NCBI RefSeq assembly: GCF_005503445.1
Contig: NZ_SCOH01000003.1
Span: forward strand, 1-64,000
Reading direction: 5' to 3'
DNA: 64,000 bases
Source of the DNA: Chitinivorax sp. B
GTDB taxonomy: Bacteria; Pseudomonadota; Gammaproteobacteria; Burkholderiales; SCOH01
A program made the position numbers and the translations under genes. The notes below the pieces were generated by a model. The model was not told the origin of the DNA, made no database searches, and was given only the letters and a program-made list of their open reading frames with translations. Each line of letters begins with the position of its first letter. Positions within the stretch are counted from its first letter, which is position 1. Shown here in pieces: positions 54,845-63,831 of the stretch.

Positions 54845-54876
54845 AGCCAAGTCACGTTCAGTGGCTTGGCTTTTTT
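54845..54876 (+). terminator. Terminator after prmB
   Basis: An 11-bp stem (54845-54855 with 54861-54871, one T-G pair) and a T run to 54876 form a strong rho-independent terminator. Confidence 0.9.
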
Positions 54877-55183
54877 GTGCGCTTGATCAAGCACCAATCA
54901 ACTGGGCGTTGATTCCGACAGGAGCACATAACAACAGAATCACCCCCTAATGACCAACCGCTAACAATGTCAGCCAGAATATTGGTGCGATCGCTGTCTG
55001 GCACCATAAATGTACGAATCCCAATCAGATACATATGTCTTTCAAGCTGATTTGATCATTGGCATCGAATAAGCAATCTTGACTATTCCCCCACTCATGA
55101 CATTGGCCTATTATGATCCGGGCTGCGGGGGATGACGCTCACACCTCCCCTCACACTCATCACAACACAAACCGGAGAAATCA
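54877..55183. other. Promoter region of the GH16 gene, no gene seen
   Basis: These 307 bases contain no supported coding region. A TATTAT at 55111-55116 could be a -10 box, but no good -35 sits at the right distance. GGAGA lies just before the GH16 start. Confidence 0.4.
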
Positions 55184-56896
55184 ATGAGGACACTACCTTA
55201 CAAACAGGTCATTGTGCTGGCGGTCGGACTAGCACTGGGCAATCTGGCTCAAGCAGGTGAACTGCCAAATGGCCGATATATTGCAGTAGCGGTTCACAGT
55301 GGTAAGTGTGTTGATGTGGCAGGAGCTGGCACGGGTGATAGTGTCAACATTCAGCAAGCCACTTGCAATGGCAATACAGCTCAAGTGTTCGATATCAACG
55401 ATATGGGCAATGGTTGGTACAAGTTGGTCAATATCAACAGCAACAAGGTGATGGATGTGGCCGGCGCGTCAACCGCCGATGGGGCCAATATTCAGCAATA
55501 CAGCGACAATGGAACAGATGCACAGCGTTTTGCGATTCGCCGTTTTTCCGGCAATGAATATGTAATCGTTTCCAAAGTCAGCAACAAATGTGTGGACGTT
55601 GCCGAGCACGGCACACAGGATGGCGCCAATATTCAGCAATGGTCCTGCGCACAAAGCAACAATCAGCGCTTTCGCTTCATCCCGCTGGTCAATGCTGGTA
55701 ATGCAGTACCAGTCGGCCGCTACACGCTCAAGGCCGTACACAGCGAATTGTGCCTGGATGTGGCGGGCGCCAGCAAAGATGCCGGTGCCAACGTACAACA
55801 ATGGACATGCAACAGCACGGCTGCACAGTCATTTGACCTGATAACGAAGGCCGGCTATTACCAATTGCTGAATATCAACAGTGGCAAGCCGGTAGAAGTC
55901 AGTGGAGGTGCCACTGTAAATGGGGCCAACGTACAGCAAGGCAATGTCCTGAACACTGATTATCAACGCTTCTTCCTTATCGATAAGGGGAACGGGCAAT
56001 ATGAAGTTCACAGCAAACATGCCAACAAGTGCCTGGATGTCGACAAGCGCAGCATGGTCGATGGTGGCAATGTGATTCAATGGTCTTGCGGTAACAGTCA
56101 GCCCAATCAAAAGTGGGCCCTGGTCGCAGATGGCAGTAATGGCGGCCCGAAGCCCGGGTGGGAGTTGGTCTGGGCCGATGAATTCAATGGCCCCAATATT
56201 GACCCCAGCAAATGGAATTTTGAAGTGAACGGTGGCGGTGGCGGCAATAATGAGCTGCAGTACTACACCGACCGTAACCAAAATGCTTTCATTCAGGATG
56301 GCATATTGGTCATCCAGGCCCTACGTGAACGTTATTGCAGTACGGATGGTTGCCGTGACTACACTTCAGCCCGCCTGAACAGCGATCACAAGGGCGACTG
56401 GCTTTATGGTCGCTTTGAAGCCCGCGCCAAGTTGCCCCGCGGCCAAGGCATCTGGCCGGCAATCTGGATGCTACCAACTGACTGGGCATATGGCGGTTGG
56501 CCGATGAGCGGCGAAATCGATATCATGGAAGCCGTCAATACCGATACTGCCGGGGGTAACAATGTCTACGGTTCCCTGCACTACGGCCCTGCCTGGCCGA
56601 ACAACCAGCATCAGACCAAAGGCATTTCGCCGTCATCCAGCGTCTCCCGCAACTTCCATACCTATGCAATGGAGTGGGATCCGAGAGAAATCCGCATCTA
56701 TGTCAACGACACCCTTTACGCCAAGTACACCAGCTGGTGGACACCAAATGGTGCATTCCCAGCCCCATTTGACAAGCGCTTCCATTGGGTATTGAATCTG
56801 GCGGTGGGGGGCAACTGGCCAGGCAGCCCGGACAGCAATACCGTCTTCCCACAACGGCTGGAGCTGGATTGGGTACGCGTCTACCGGAAGCGTTGA
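55184..56896 (+). CDS. Secreted GH16 beta-glucanase with two beta-trefoil modules
   Basis: A 570-residue enzyme with a signal peptide (about residues 1-24, AQA-GE). Residues about 26-167 and 175-315 form two ricin-type beta-trefoils, each with repeated (C/K)-(V/L)-DV-(A/D) and GANIQQW-like units, as in CBM13. Residues about 322-570 are a GH16 catalytic domain with nucleophile Glu444 and acid/base Glu449 in GEIDIMEAV. The closest activity is endo-beta-1,3-glucanase (laminarinase). It would be secreted to degrade algal or fungal glucans. The gene is monocistronic. Confidence 0.9.
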   Translation: MRTLPYKQVIVLAVGLALGNLAQAGELPNGRYIAVAVHSGKCVDVAGAGTGDSVNIQQATCNGNTAQVFDINDMGNGWYKLVNINSNKVMDVAGASTADGANIQQYSDNGTDAQRFAIRRFSGNEYVIVSKVSNKCVDVAEHGTQDGANIQQWSCAQSNNQRFRFIPLVNAGNAVPVGRYTLKAVHSELCLDVAGASKDAGANVQQWTCNSTAAQSFDLITKAGYYQLLNINSGKPVEVSGGATVNGANVQQGNVLNTDYQRFFLIDKGNGQYEVHSKHANKCLDVDKRSMVDGGNVIQWSCGNSQPNQKWALVADGSNGGPKPGWELVWADEFNGPNIDPSKWNFEVNGGGGGNNELQYYTDRNQNAFIQDGILVIQALRERYCSTDGCRDYTSARLNSDHKGDWLYGRFEARAKLPRGQGIWPAIWMLPTDWAYGGWPMSGEIDIMEAVNTDTAGGNNVYGSLHYGPAWPNNQHQTKGISPSSSVSRNFHTYAMEWDPREIRIYVNDTLYAKYTSWWTPNGAFPAPFDKRFHWVLNLAVGGNWPGSPDSNTVFPQRLELDWVRVYRKR

Positions 56897-56907
56897 TAGA
56901 AAAAAAC

Positions 56908-56944
56908 GTCGGGCTAGACGAATCTGGCCCGACATGTCTTTTTT
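56908..56944 (+). terminator. Terminator of the GH16 gene
   Basis: An 11-bp stem (56908-56918 with 56923-56933, one T-G pair) with a CGAA tetraloop, followed by ATG and TCTTTTTT ending at 56944. Confidence 0.85.
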
Positions 56945-56987
56945 GCCAGAGCTGACGGTCGCTTCCTCACCCTATCCCCGTTCAACG

Positions 56988-57353
56988 TCAACGAACTACC
57001 GTCACGGCATGAACATCGATTTCAGGGGATTCCAGAAAATCTTTTTCCACTTCGCCACGAATCTCAACAATCGTCTTGTCACTGATCTTCTCGGCCGGGA
57101 AATACTTGGCATCAATATCCACCCGGATCTCAGCCGTACCATCCGAAAAAATGTATTTGTCTTTCGACACTTGCCGCAGAATATGACCGCGAGCAACCAC
57201 TTGTTGATCATCCACGGGGTTCGCAAGAATCGCTTTGACGGATGTGGCGACCACTTGCGCAGCCGGGCCAATATATTCCGCCATGCTGTTAGCTGACAAG
57301 GTAAGTGCATTAGCGGCCAGCAGCACAATCAAGCCATATCGTGGTACGGGCAT
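56988..57353 (-). CDS. YgiW/YdeI-type OB-fold periplasmic protein
   Basis: The 121-residue product has a signal peptide (about residues 1-25) and an OB fold of the bacterial BOF family (GPAAQVVATSVKAIL, DDQQVVARGHILRQV, DKYIFSDGTAEIRVDID). Relatives YgiW and YdeI in enterobacteria bind cationic stressors or ligands and raise stress tolerance. It is convergent with the GH16 gene and probably monocistronic. Nothing in the sequence shows its ligand. Confidence 0.85.
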   Translation of the reverse strand: MPVPRYGLIVLLAANALTLSANSMAEYIGPAAQVVATSVKAILANPVDDQQVVARGHILRQVSKDKYIFSDGTAEIRVDIDAKYFPAEKISDKTIVEIRGEVEKDFLESPEIDVHAVTVVR

Positions 57354-57500
57354 AAGCTTCCCCTCTGACTGATCTATAGAAGTACCAAAGCATATGCCGG
57401 CACAGAAAATGGATTGGTCAACTCAGGCTGCATTCGGTTCCATCTTTTATGTTAAGCGTCTGGGCATATCACCGATTCAGCAAATGCCCATTCCCTCACG

Positions 57501-58532
57501 TCAGGCCCCAGTCCAATCCAGAATGACCTTCCCGGATTGCCCGGACAACATGGCCAGGAAACCGGTCTCATACTGGTCTACAGAGAAACGATGTGTAATG
57601 ATCGGACTGATGTCCAAACCCGATTGCAGCATTGCTGCCATCTTGTACCAGGTTTCAAACATCTCGCGGCCGTAAATGCCTTTGATTTCCAGCCCTTTGA
57701 AAATGACCTGGTTCCAATCAATGGATGTATTTTTCGGCGGAATTCCCAGCAGGGCAACCTTGCCGCCGTGATTCATACTTTCCAGCAGATCACGGAATGC
57801 TGCCGGGTTCCCGGACATTTCCATACCAACATCGAAACCTTCCGTCATGTGCAGATCACGCATGACGTCTTTCAGACTCTCACGTGACACATTGACGGCG
57901 CGGGTTGCCCCCATCTTGCGGGCAAGTTCCAGTCGGTAATCATTGACATCGGTAATCACCACATGGCGGGCGCCAACATGGCGAGCAATGGCCACAGCCA
58001 TGATACCAATCGGGCCAGCACCGGTAATCAGGACGTCCTCCCCTACCAGATTGAAGCTCAGGGCCGTATGAGTCGCATTGCCGAACGGATCAAGAATTGA
58101 GGCGATTTCATCTGGAATGTCATCAGGAATCTTGAACGCATTGAAGGCAGGGATAACCAGGTATTCCGCAAATGCACCTTCACGATTCACCCCTACACCC
58201 ACCGTATTGCGGCACAAATGGCGGCGCCCAGCCCGGCAGTTGCGGCAATAGCCACAGGTGATATGCCCCTCACCACTGACACGATCACCCGTTGCAAAGC
58301 CACGTACTTCAACACCCATGTCCACCACTTCACCGACATATTCATGGCCAACATGCATGGGGACAGGAATGGTGGCCTGCGCCCATTCATCCCAGTTCCA
58401 GATATGGATATCCGTACCGCAAATAGCCGTCTTGCGGATTTTGATCAGCAGGTCGTTATGCCCGATCTCCGGTTTCTTGACACGAGTCATGGTCAAGCCA
58501 GGGGCGCGTTCAAGTTTGGCGAGTGCTTTCAT
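57501..58532 (-). CDS. tdh: L-threonine 3-dehydrogenase
   Basis: The 343-residue zinc enzyme oxidises L-threonine to 2-amino-3-oxobutyrate. The catalytic-zinc cysteine is in [12 protein letters not shown], the structural-zinc cysteines are in [15 protein letters not shown], and the NAD fold has GAGPIG. GGAGGA before 58532 fixes the start ([12 protein letters not shown]); a frame running to 58586 crosses into the kbl gap. It follows kbl by 63 bases on the same message, the standard kbl-tdh pair. Confidence 0.95.
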   Translation of the reverse strand: MKALAKLERAPGLTMTRVKKPEIGHNDLLIKIRKTAICGTDIHIWNWDEWAQATIPVPMHVGHEYVGEVVDMGVEVRGFATGDRVSGEGHITCGYCRNCRAGRRHLCRNTVGVGVNREGAFAEYLVIPAFNAFKIPDDIPDEIASILDPFGNATHTALSFNLVGEDVLITGAGPIGIMAVAIARHVGARHVVITDVNDYRLELARKMGATRAVNVSRESLKDVMRDLHMTEGFDVGMEMSGNPAAFRDLLESMNHGGKVALLGIPPKNTSIDWNQVIFKGLEIKGIYGREMFETWYKMAAMLQSGLDISPIITHRFSVDQYETGFLAMLSGQSGKVILDWTGA

Positions 58533-58595
58533 ACTACTATCCTCCAACATCCTGTTTTTAGTGTGGACCGGGCGCAGCCGGCCCAATATTGAATT

Positions 58596-59795
58596 TTAAT
58601 TGATCACACCCAGTTCACGCCCTACCTTGGCAAAAGCGGCCACAGCCTGGTCGATCTGTTCCGGAGTATGAGCTGCGCACATTTGAGTCCGGATACGGGC
58701 TTTGCCTTTGGGGACGACCGGGAACGAAAAGCCGATCACATAAACACCCTCCGCCAATAGCTTTGCAGCCATATCACCTGCCAATTTTGCTTCACCCAAC
58801 ATCACAGGAACAATCGGATGCTGACCGGGCACCAGATTGAAGCCCAACTTGCCCATTTCACGTCGGAAGTGCTGGGCATTTTCCTGCAAACGTGCGCGCA
58901 AGCGAGCACCATCGCTTTCCAGAATTCGCAATACTTCAAGGCTGGCCGCCGTGATGACTGGGGCCAATGAATTGGAGAACAGATAGGGTCGGGAACGTTG
59001 TCTCAACCACTCAACAATCGGCGCACGCGCCGCCACATAACCGCCAGATGCACCACCCAGTGCCTTGCCAAGTGTGCCGGTATAAATATCGACTCGATCC
59101 GCCACGCCACACAATTCCGGTGTACCACGGCCATTCTCACCGATAAAACCGACTGCATGACTGTCGTCCACCATCACCAGCGCGCCATACTTGTCAGCCA
59201 GGGCGCAGATGGACTTAAGATCGGCGATGATGCCATCCATCGAGAACACGCCATCGGTCACAATCAGCTTGAAACGGCTACCAGCTGCGTCGGCCGCTTG
59301 CAACTGGGCTTCCAGATCGACCATGTCATTGTTGTGATAACGGAACCGCTTGGCCTTGCACAGACGGATACCATCAATGATGCTGGCGTGATTCAGTTCA
59401 TCCGAAATCACGGCATCCTCTTCACCCAGCAATGTTTCAAATACGCCGCCATTGGCATCGAAGCAACTGGAATACAAAATGGTGTCATCCGTTCCCAGAA
59501 AACGGCTGATAGCCTGTTCCAGTTCTTTATGCACGGTTTGCGTACCGCAAATGAACCTTACCGAAGCCACACCATATCCGTAATGTTCCACCCCTTGTTT
59601 GGCCGCTTCGATCAGACGTCGATCGTCTGCCAGACCAAGATAGTTGTTGGCGCAGAAATTGAGAACTGGCTTGCCATCTTGAAGCCGGATATCTGGACGC
59701 TGGTGGCTAGCAATGATGCGCTCCGGCTTGTAATAGCCTTCGTGGTGCAGGGTATCGATTTGCTCGCGGAGGTGGTCGAGCAGATTAGCTGGCAT
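58596..59795 (-). CDS. kbl: 2-Amino-3-ketobutyrate CoA ligase
   Basis: The 399-residue PLP enzyme cleaves 2-amino-3-oxobutyrate with CoA into glycine and acetyl-CoA. [37 protein letters not shown] and the PLP-lysine block [15 protein letters not shown] are complete. GAAGGAGA lies ahead of the ATG. It leads the kbl-tdh operon; the glycine made can go to GlyA. Its long upstream region holds a terminator-like hairpin at 60086-60115. Confidence 0.95.
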   Translation of the reverse strand: MPANLLDHLREQIDTLHHEGYYKPERIIASHQRPDIRLQDGKPVLNFCANNYLGLADDRRLIEAAKQGVEHYGYGVASVRFICGTQTVHKELEQAISRFLGTDDTILYSSCFDANGGVFETLLGEEDAVISDELNHASIIDGIRLCKAKRFRYHNNDMVDLEAQLQAADAAGSRFKLIVTDGVFSMDGIIADLKSICALADKYGALVMVDDSHAVGFIGENGRGTPELCGVADRVDIYTGTLGKALGGASGGYVAARAPIVEWLRQRSRPYLFSNSLAPVITAASLEVLRILESDGARLRARLQENAQHFRREMGKLGFNLVPGQHPIVPVMLGEAKLAGDMAAKLLAEGVYVIGFSFPVVPKGKARIRTQMCAAHTPEQIDQAVAAFAKVGRELGVIN

Positions 59796-60085
59796 GGGTG
59801 AGTCTCCTTCACGGTCCGTATATGGCTGTCATCGGCAGCACCGCTGCTGCGCCACAATCATCGAACAGACGAGCGTGCCTGCGCAAATCAATTGCGCCAG
59901 GCCAGCACCAGCCGGGATTGCAATCGCAGGGGATAACGGCGATTACCTGTATTGGGATTCGCCCTGGCAGGGATCGCCTGCTGCTTGGGCATCTGACGAT
60001 TGTAGTGCATTCAGCCTGTTTCGGCGCCTGCCAGATTGGCCTGAAGTCAACCATTACAGTTTGCCAGCAGGACAGTAGACAGCAT
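59796..60085. other. Upstream region of kbl, no gene seen
   Basis: No supported gene lies in these 290 bases. Plus-strand frames here are arginine- and proline-rich shadows. The kbl promoter must lie here or beyond the terminator at 60086-60115. Confidence 0.45.
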
Positions 60086-60115
60086 AAAAAAAGCCGGCAT
60101 GGGTTACATGCCGGC
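60086..60115 (-). terminator. Minus-strand terminator with no obvious gene upstream
   Basis: A perfect 9-bp stem GCCGGCATG (60093-60101 with 60107-60115) is followed on the minus strand by seven T (complement of 60086-60092). It ends a transcript coming from 60116 or beyond, 290 bases before kbl. Confidence 0.85.
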
Positions 60116-60181
60116 AATCGCTTGGAGAAGAGAGAGGAACAGTCACATACCTCTGCCTGGCCAATGGTCAGGCAGTCAAGC
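60116..60181 (-). ncRNA. Candidate small RNA or 3' UTR structure
   Basis: Directly upstream of the terminator on the minus strand is a second hairpin, CTGCCTG (60174-60180) pairing with CAGGCAG (60154-60160 region), then a pyrimidine-rich linker. Two stem-loops with a terminator resemble a small RNA end or an attenuator. No promoter could be fixed, so the 5' end is unknown. Confidence 0.3.
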
Positions 60182-60824
60182 CAACACATCAATCGTCAAG
60201 CCCAAACAACACAAGTCAGCTTGCACCCGCGTCACGCCGGCTCATACTGACAGCCCGCAACATCCCGGAACCGGACAGTTAATCCACTTACCCTATCATT
60301 TCATTTACTCATAAGAGCCAACGCCACAAATTCTTAACTATCAATGATTCAATTTTATTGACCCATATCAAAAAACTTATTTTCAGCTCAAACAGCATGA
60401 GCCATTCAACTAAATCATGCAGAAAATCACCTAGCCTAATAGCAGATCCAAATCAGACTGACCCCAATCTGACCCGCTGCCATCAGGCTCGATATTCGTT
60501 ACCCGGCTAGCCATCAGACTCGGCAACGAATGCCACCATCCAATCAAAATACAAATCGCACCGCCAACTGCCCCATAAACACCCAGCACATTTCACTGAA
60601 TTCACCCATATCAATTAACGAAATACTTACTTCAACCCACACCACCAATCAGAACAAATCAACACTCATCACAAATTACCTGAATAGCCGGCAATATAGG
60701 AAATGATTACTAAACAAACAAGATTTTTTTAATAAATAACCAATTCACATTCAATTAAATCCGAAAATATAATTGGTAGTATGCGTGGCAACAAATGAGC
60801 ATCCAGGTGCTCAGCGCGCTACCG
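60182..60824. other. AT-rich gap without genes
   Basis: About 640 bases with a clear rise in A+T from 60300 to 60780 and long A and T runs (for example near 60720). I see no coding region, tRNA or repeat. The base composition differs from its neighbours and could mark lost or acquired DNA. Confidence 0.45.
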
Positions 60825-61613
60825 TCAACGCGCCTCAATCACTGCATACTCGCCATTCTGGCGGATGATGACCAAACCTCTGTCAAGTGCGGCCATGTAA
60901 CTTGGCGCCAGCGGATGACGTTTGCTGAAGGACACATACAATGACATGGGTCGTATCAGACCAACCTGACGAATCATGTCACCAAACGTATCCGGGTAAC
61001 GACGAGCCAGATATGTAGCAACCTTTTCAAACATCACCACATAATCGACCCGGCCCAGCATCAACTTGTGCAGGCTATCCACGTCGTGAGTCGAGATATC
61101 CTTGTTGATATTGGTATTGAAGTCGAATTCGTCACCATAGGTATAACCATTGGTAACGCCGCCCCGCCGCCCTTCCAGATCCTGCGTTGTCAATTTGGAC
61201 TGTCGGCTGATTTGCTTGGCATGTACTCGTGTGTAGATATTGGCATTTGCTTGAAACAACGACTGCCGGTGGAATAGGTACTCAGTCTCTAGGCTACGAT
61301 CCCGCACTGTATCAAAACAACCGGTCAACCGCCCGATTCGAGTCAGTTGCATGCACCTTGAGCACGGCATCGGGTTCAGTTGCACCCGACTGCTCGCTGC
61401 TGCCAGCGCCTGGGTGACAATATCCACCGCCATGCCACTGGGTTTACCATTGTCCAACTAAGCATAAGGCGCCCAATCATCTTCCACCCCTAACACCATG
61501 ATATCGGGACTATCTGCTCGGGCTCTATCCATTAAGACTAGACAGGCCAGCACCAGGATCAGCTTGATCAGGCATGGTTGGTACGGCAGTTGATTCTGTC
61601 GTTGCTGGGCCAT
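60825..61613 (-). pseudogene. Family 3 solute-binding protein gene interrupted by an amber codon
   Basis: The coding sequence starts near 61613 (MAQQRQNQLP) with a signal peptide ending about RARA-DS, then reads LGVEDDWAPYA, a TAG stop at 61458-61460, and continues in the same frame LDNGKPSGMAVDIVTQAL to a normal end at 60825. The usual family text here is DWAPY(A/S)Y-DNGKPSG, so the TAG replaces a tyrosine-like codon. The rest, with LTTQDLEGRRGGVTNGYTYG and HPLAPSYMAALDRGL, is an intact SBP_bac_3 domain of about 210 residues. A sequencing error, a recent point mutation or amber suppression are all possible. Confidence 0.75.
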
Positions 61614-61752
61614 GGCGCTGGGAAATGAATCGATCTTGGCGCTTCTCGTGATATTTGGCTGTGGGGTTTGACCTGCACAAGTTGAATCGAAGCAATGTTC
61701 ATGAATCATGCAGCATGGCCGGCATGCACCCTACTACACCGGCCAAGCGCTT

Positions 61753-63645
61753 TCAGCGCTCACGTTCCGCTACAGCCTTCAAGCGCCGCCATAATGTAGT
61801 CCGACTGACCCCCAATTGCGCTGCGGTCTTGCCATGATCACCACCACACGCTGCCAGCACGGCCAGCATGCGATCGCCATCGGTACGGGTGTGCGTACCT
61901 TGGCTGGTTTGCAGTTGAAGCTCTGGCGCCAACCGAAACACCATGGTTTCATCCAGCTGTCCCTTTTCGTCATAAAACACCGATATGCGCTCGATCAGAT
62001 TCTCCAGCTCTCGCACGTTACCCAGCCAGTGGTATTGCAACAGGTAAGGCAGCAACGTCGCCAACATGCCGTCAACATCACGCTGGGCGCCAAGCTTCGC
62101 CAATGCCTGCGTGGCAAGCAAGCGGGAAATGTGCGGGATATCGCCCAACCGCTCACGCAATGGCGGCAAGCCAAGATTCAAGATATTGAGCCGGAAGAAG
62201 AGATCAGCCCGAAAGTCGCGTTGAGCAACCAGTTGCCTTAAATCACGATGGGTCGCGGCAATCACCCGGACATCCACCGGTGTCGGCTCATTGCTACCCA
62301 GGCGCAGCACTTCGCGTTCCTGCAGCACCCGTAACAGACGGGTCTGCAGGCTGAGTGGCATCTCGCCGATTTCATCGAGAAAAATGGTCCCAGTATGAGC
62401 TGATTCGAACAGACCCGGTTTGCCACCCTTGCGCCCCCCTGTAAACGCGCCTTCCTCATACCCAAACAGCTCGCTTTCCAGCAGGCTTTCAGGAAAGGCC
62501 GCACAATTGATGGCCACAAACGGCGCCCGGGTACGTTTACCTGCATTGTGAATACTCTGTGCAAACAACTCCTTACCTGTGCCGGACTCGCCGGCAATCA
62601 GCACCGTCGCATCTGACCGCGCATACAGCAGGGCCAATTCCTTGGCCTCCTTCATTACATCAGATTCACCAACAATGTCATCAAACCGGTAACGTGCGAC
62701 GAATTGGTGGTGTCGACTTTGTGAACGTAATTTTCGGTCAGCACGCTGGATCAGCGTCGCATCCTGAAATGTCAGCACTGCACCGGTCTGCTCTCCGCGC
62801 TCCACAATCGGCATCCGGTTCACCACCAACGTACGGCCATTGACGGTCTGTACCTGCTCCATTGCGGCCTGTCCGGTTGCCAGTACGTCTTCCACCGCCA
62901 GCCCTGGCGCCACCTTGCTGAGCGGCTGCTGAAACGCCCAATCGGCAGATATCCCCAGCAACTTTTCCATGGCAGGGTTCAGTGCTTGGATGCAACCCTG
63001 CATATCGACCGCGGCCACTCCCTCTACCAAGCTATAGAGAATATTCCCGACCCGTTCCCGCTTGGCTTCTTCGATTCCGGCGATACGGGCAATTTCCAGT
63101 GCATCGTCGAATGCCTGTCGAATACCCGCCTCGGAATAGATCACAATGCCGGTCAAACCCTCCTGTTCTGCCAACCACGCTACCTGCGCGGAACCAATCA
63201 CGACATCGACACCGCGCGCATGTAATTCATGAAACAAGGCGCGCGCTTCGGTATCGTCGTGATAATTCAGCTGCACCACATCCAGATTGAGCAAAGGTTT
63301 GATGTCATCAAACTCCCCGGCCAGCGATTGCCGGGTCACAATGGCCACCTTGCTCGACAAGCGCCGAGCCCGCACCAGCGCCTGCATGATGTCGTAGCCA
63401 CCCACCTTGATCATCACCGCCGGCACCGGCAATGCTGCCCGTAGTCGCTGGGCCGTGACGCCAGCAGCAATCGCCACGTCCAGCAACCCTGCACGATGCA
63501 GTGCCACTGCATCCGGCACGGCCTCGTCCAATGGCTTGTCCAGCAGGCGGATGTCCGCGTGGGGAGCATACTCAGCCAACAGAGTCCGCACCAAGTCGGC
63601 CAAGCCTTTGGTGGCGACCACCACCAACTGGGTCTTTGTATTCAT
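61753..63645 (-). CDS. prpR: Propionate catabolism sigma54 activator PrpR
   Basis: The 630-residue activator has an N-terminal PrpR sensor domain (about residues 1-185, with LLDVAIAAGVTAQRLR and RRLSSKVAIVTRQSLAGEFDD), which senses 2-methylcitrate, a PAS-like region (about 200-310), a sigma54 AAA+ domain with Walker A GESGTGKE, the sigma54-contact loop ELFGYEEGAFTGG and GTIFLDEIGEM, and a C-terminal Fis-type helix-turn-helix (GKTAAQLGVSRTTLWRRLK). The loop reads GAFTGG rather than GAFTGA. It is divergent from prpB. The start at 63645 is chosen; an in-frame ATG at 63675 would overlap likely operator repeats. Confidence 0.94.
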   Translation of the reverse strand: MNTKTQLVVVATKGLADLVRTLLAEYAPHADIRLLDKPLDEAVPDAVALHRAGLLDVAIAAGVTAQRLRAALPVPAVMIKVGGYDIMQALVRARRLSSKVAIVTRQSLAGEFDDIKPLLNLDVVQLNYHDDTEARALFHELHARGVDVVIGSAQVAWLAEQEGLTGIVIYSEAGIRQAFDDALEIARIAGIEEAKRERVGNILYSLVEGVAAVDMQGCIQALNPAMEKLLGISADWAFQQPLSKVAPGLAVEDVLATGQAAMEQVQTVNGRTLVVNRMPIVERGEQTGAVLTFQDATLIQRADRKLRSQSRHHQFVARYRFDDIVGESDVMKEAKELALLYARSDATVLIAGESGTGKELFAQSIHNAGKRTRAPFVAINCAAFPESLLESELFGYEEGAFTGGRKGGKPGLFESAHTGTIFLDEIGEMPLSLQTRLLRVLQEREVLRLGSNEPTPVDVRVIAATHRDLRQLVAQRDFRADLFFRLNILNLGLPPLRERLGDIPHISRLLATQALAKLGAQRDVDGMLATLLPYLLQYHWLGNVRELENLIERISVFYDEKGQLDETMVFRLAPELQLQTSQGTHTRTDGDRMLAVLAACGGDHGKTAAQLGVSRTTLWRRLKAVAERER

Positions 63646-63665
63646 CACCACATCCGTTTCAGCTT

Positions 63666-63692
63666 TGAAACACATTTATTTCAACCTGAAAC
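63666..63692. promoter_or_regulatory. Candidate PrpR operator repeats
   Basis: TGAAA at 63666-63670 faces TTTCA at 63679-63683, and a second TGAAAC is at 63687-63692, with another TGAAA at 63698. The repeats lie about 100 bases before the sigma54 promoter, the position of an activator-binding enhancer site. The match to PrpR sites is by position and symmetry only. Confidence 0.4.
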
Positions 63693-63782
63693 ATACCTGA
63701 AAAACGCCGTGCATGCAGTATGCGCCACCAGATGCCTGATTGCATTGGAACTATCGCCAGAAATGGCGTCAGATACTGCAGC

Positions 63783-63798
63783 TGGCCCAAATCTTGCG
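63783..63798 (+). promoter_or_regulatory. Sigma54 promoter of prpB
   Basis: TGGC at 63783-63786 and TTGC at 63794-63797 put GG (63784-63785) and GC (63796-63797) exactly 10 bases apart, the -24/-12 geometry of sigma54 (TGGCACN5TTGCW). The divergent gene encodes a sigma54 activator, which fits. Confidence 0.7.
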
Positions 63799-63831
63799 TC
63801 TTGACAACCCAATCAGGAAAAGGAGAACCCC

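Noticed and set aside
59798-60250. 150-residue plus-strand frame upstream of kbl
   Set aside because: It reads through the minus-strand terminator hairpin, and has many Arg, Gln and Ser residues without any pattern; a shadow frame.
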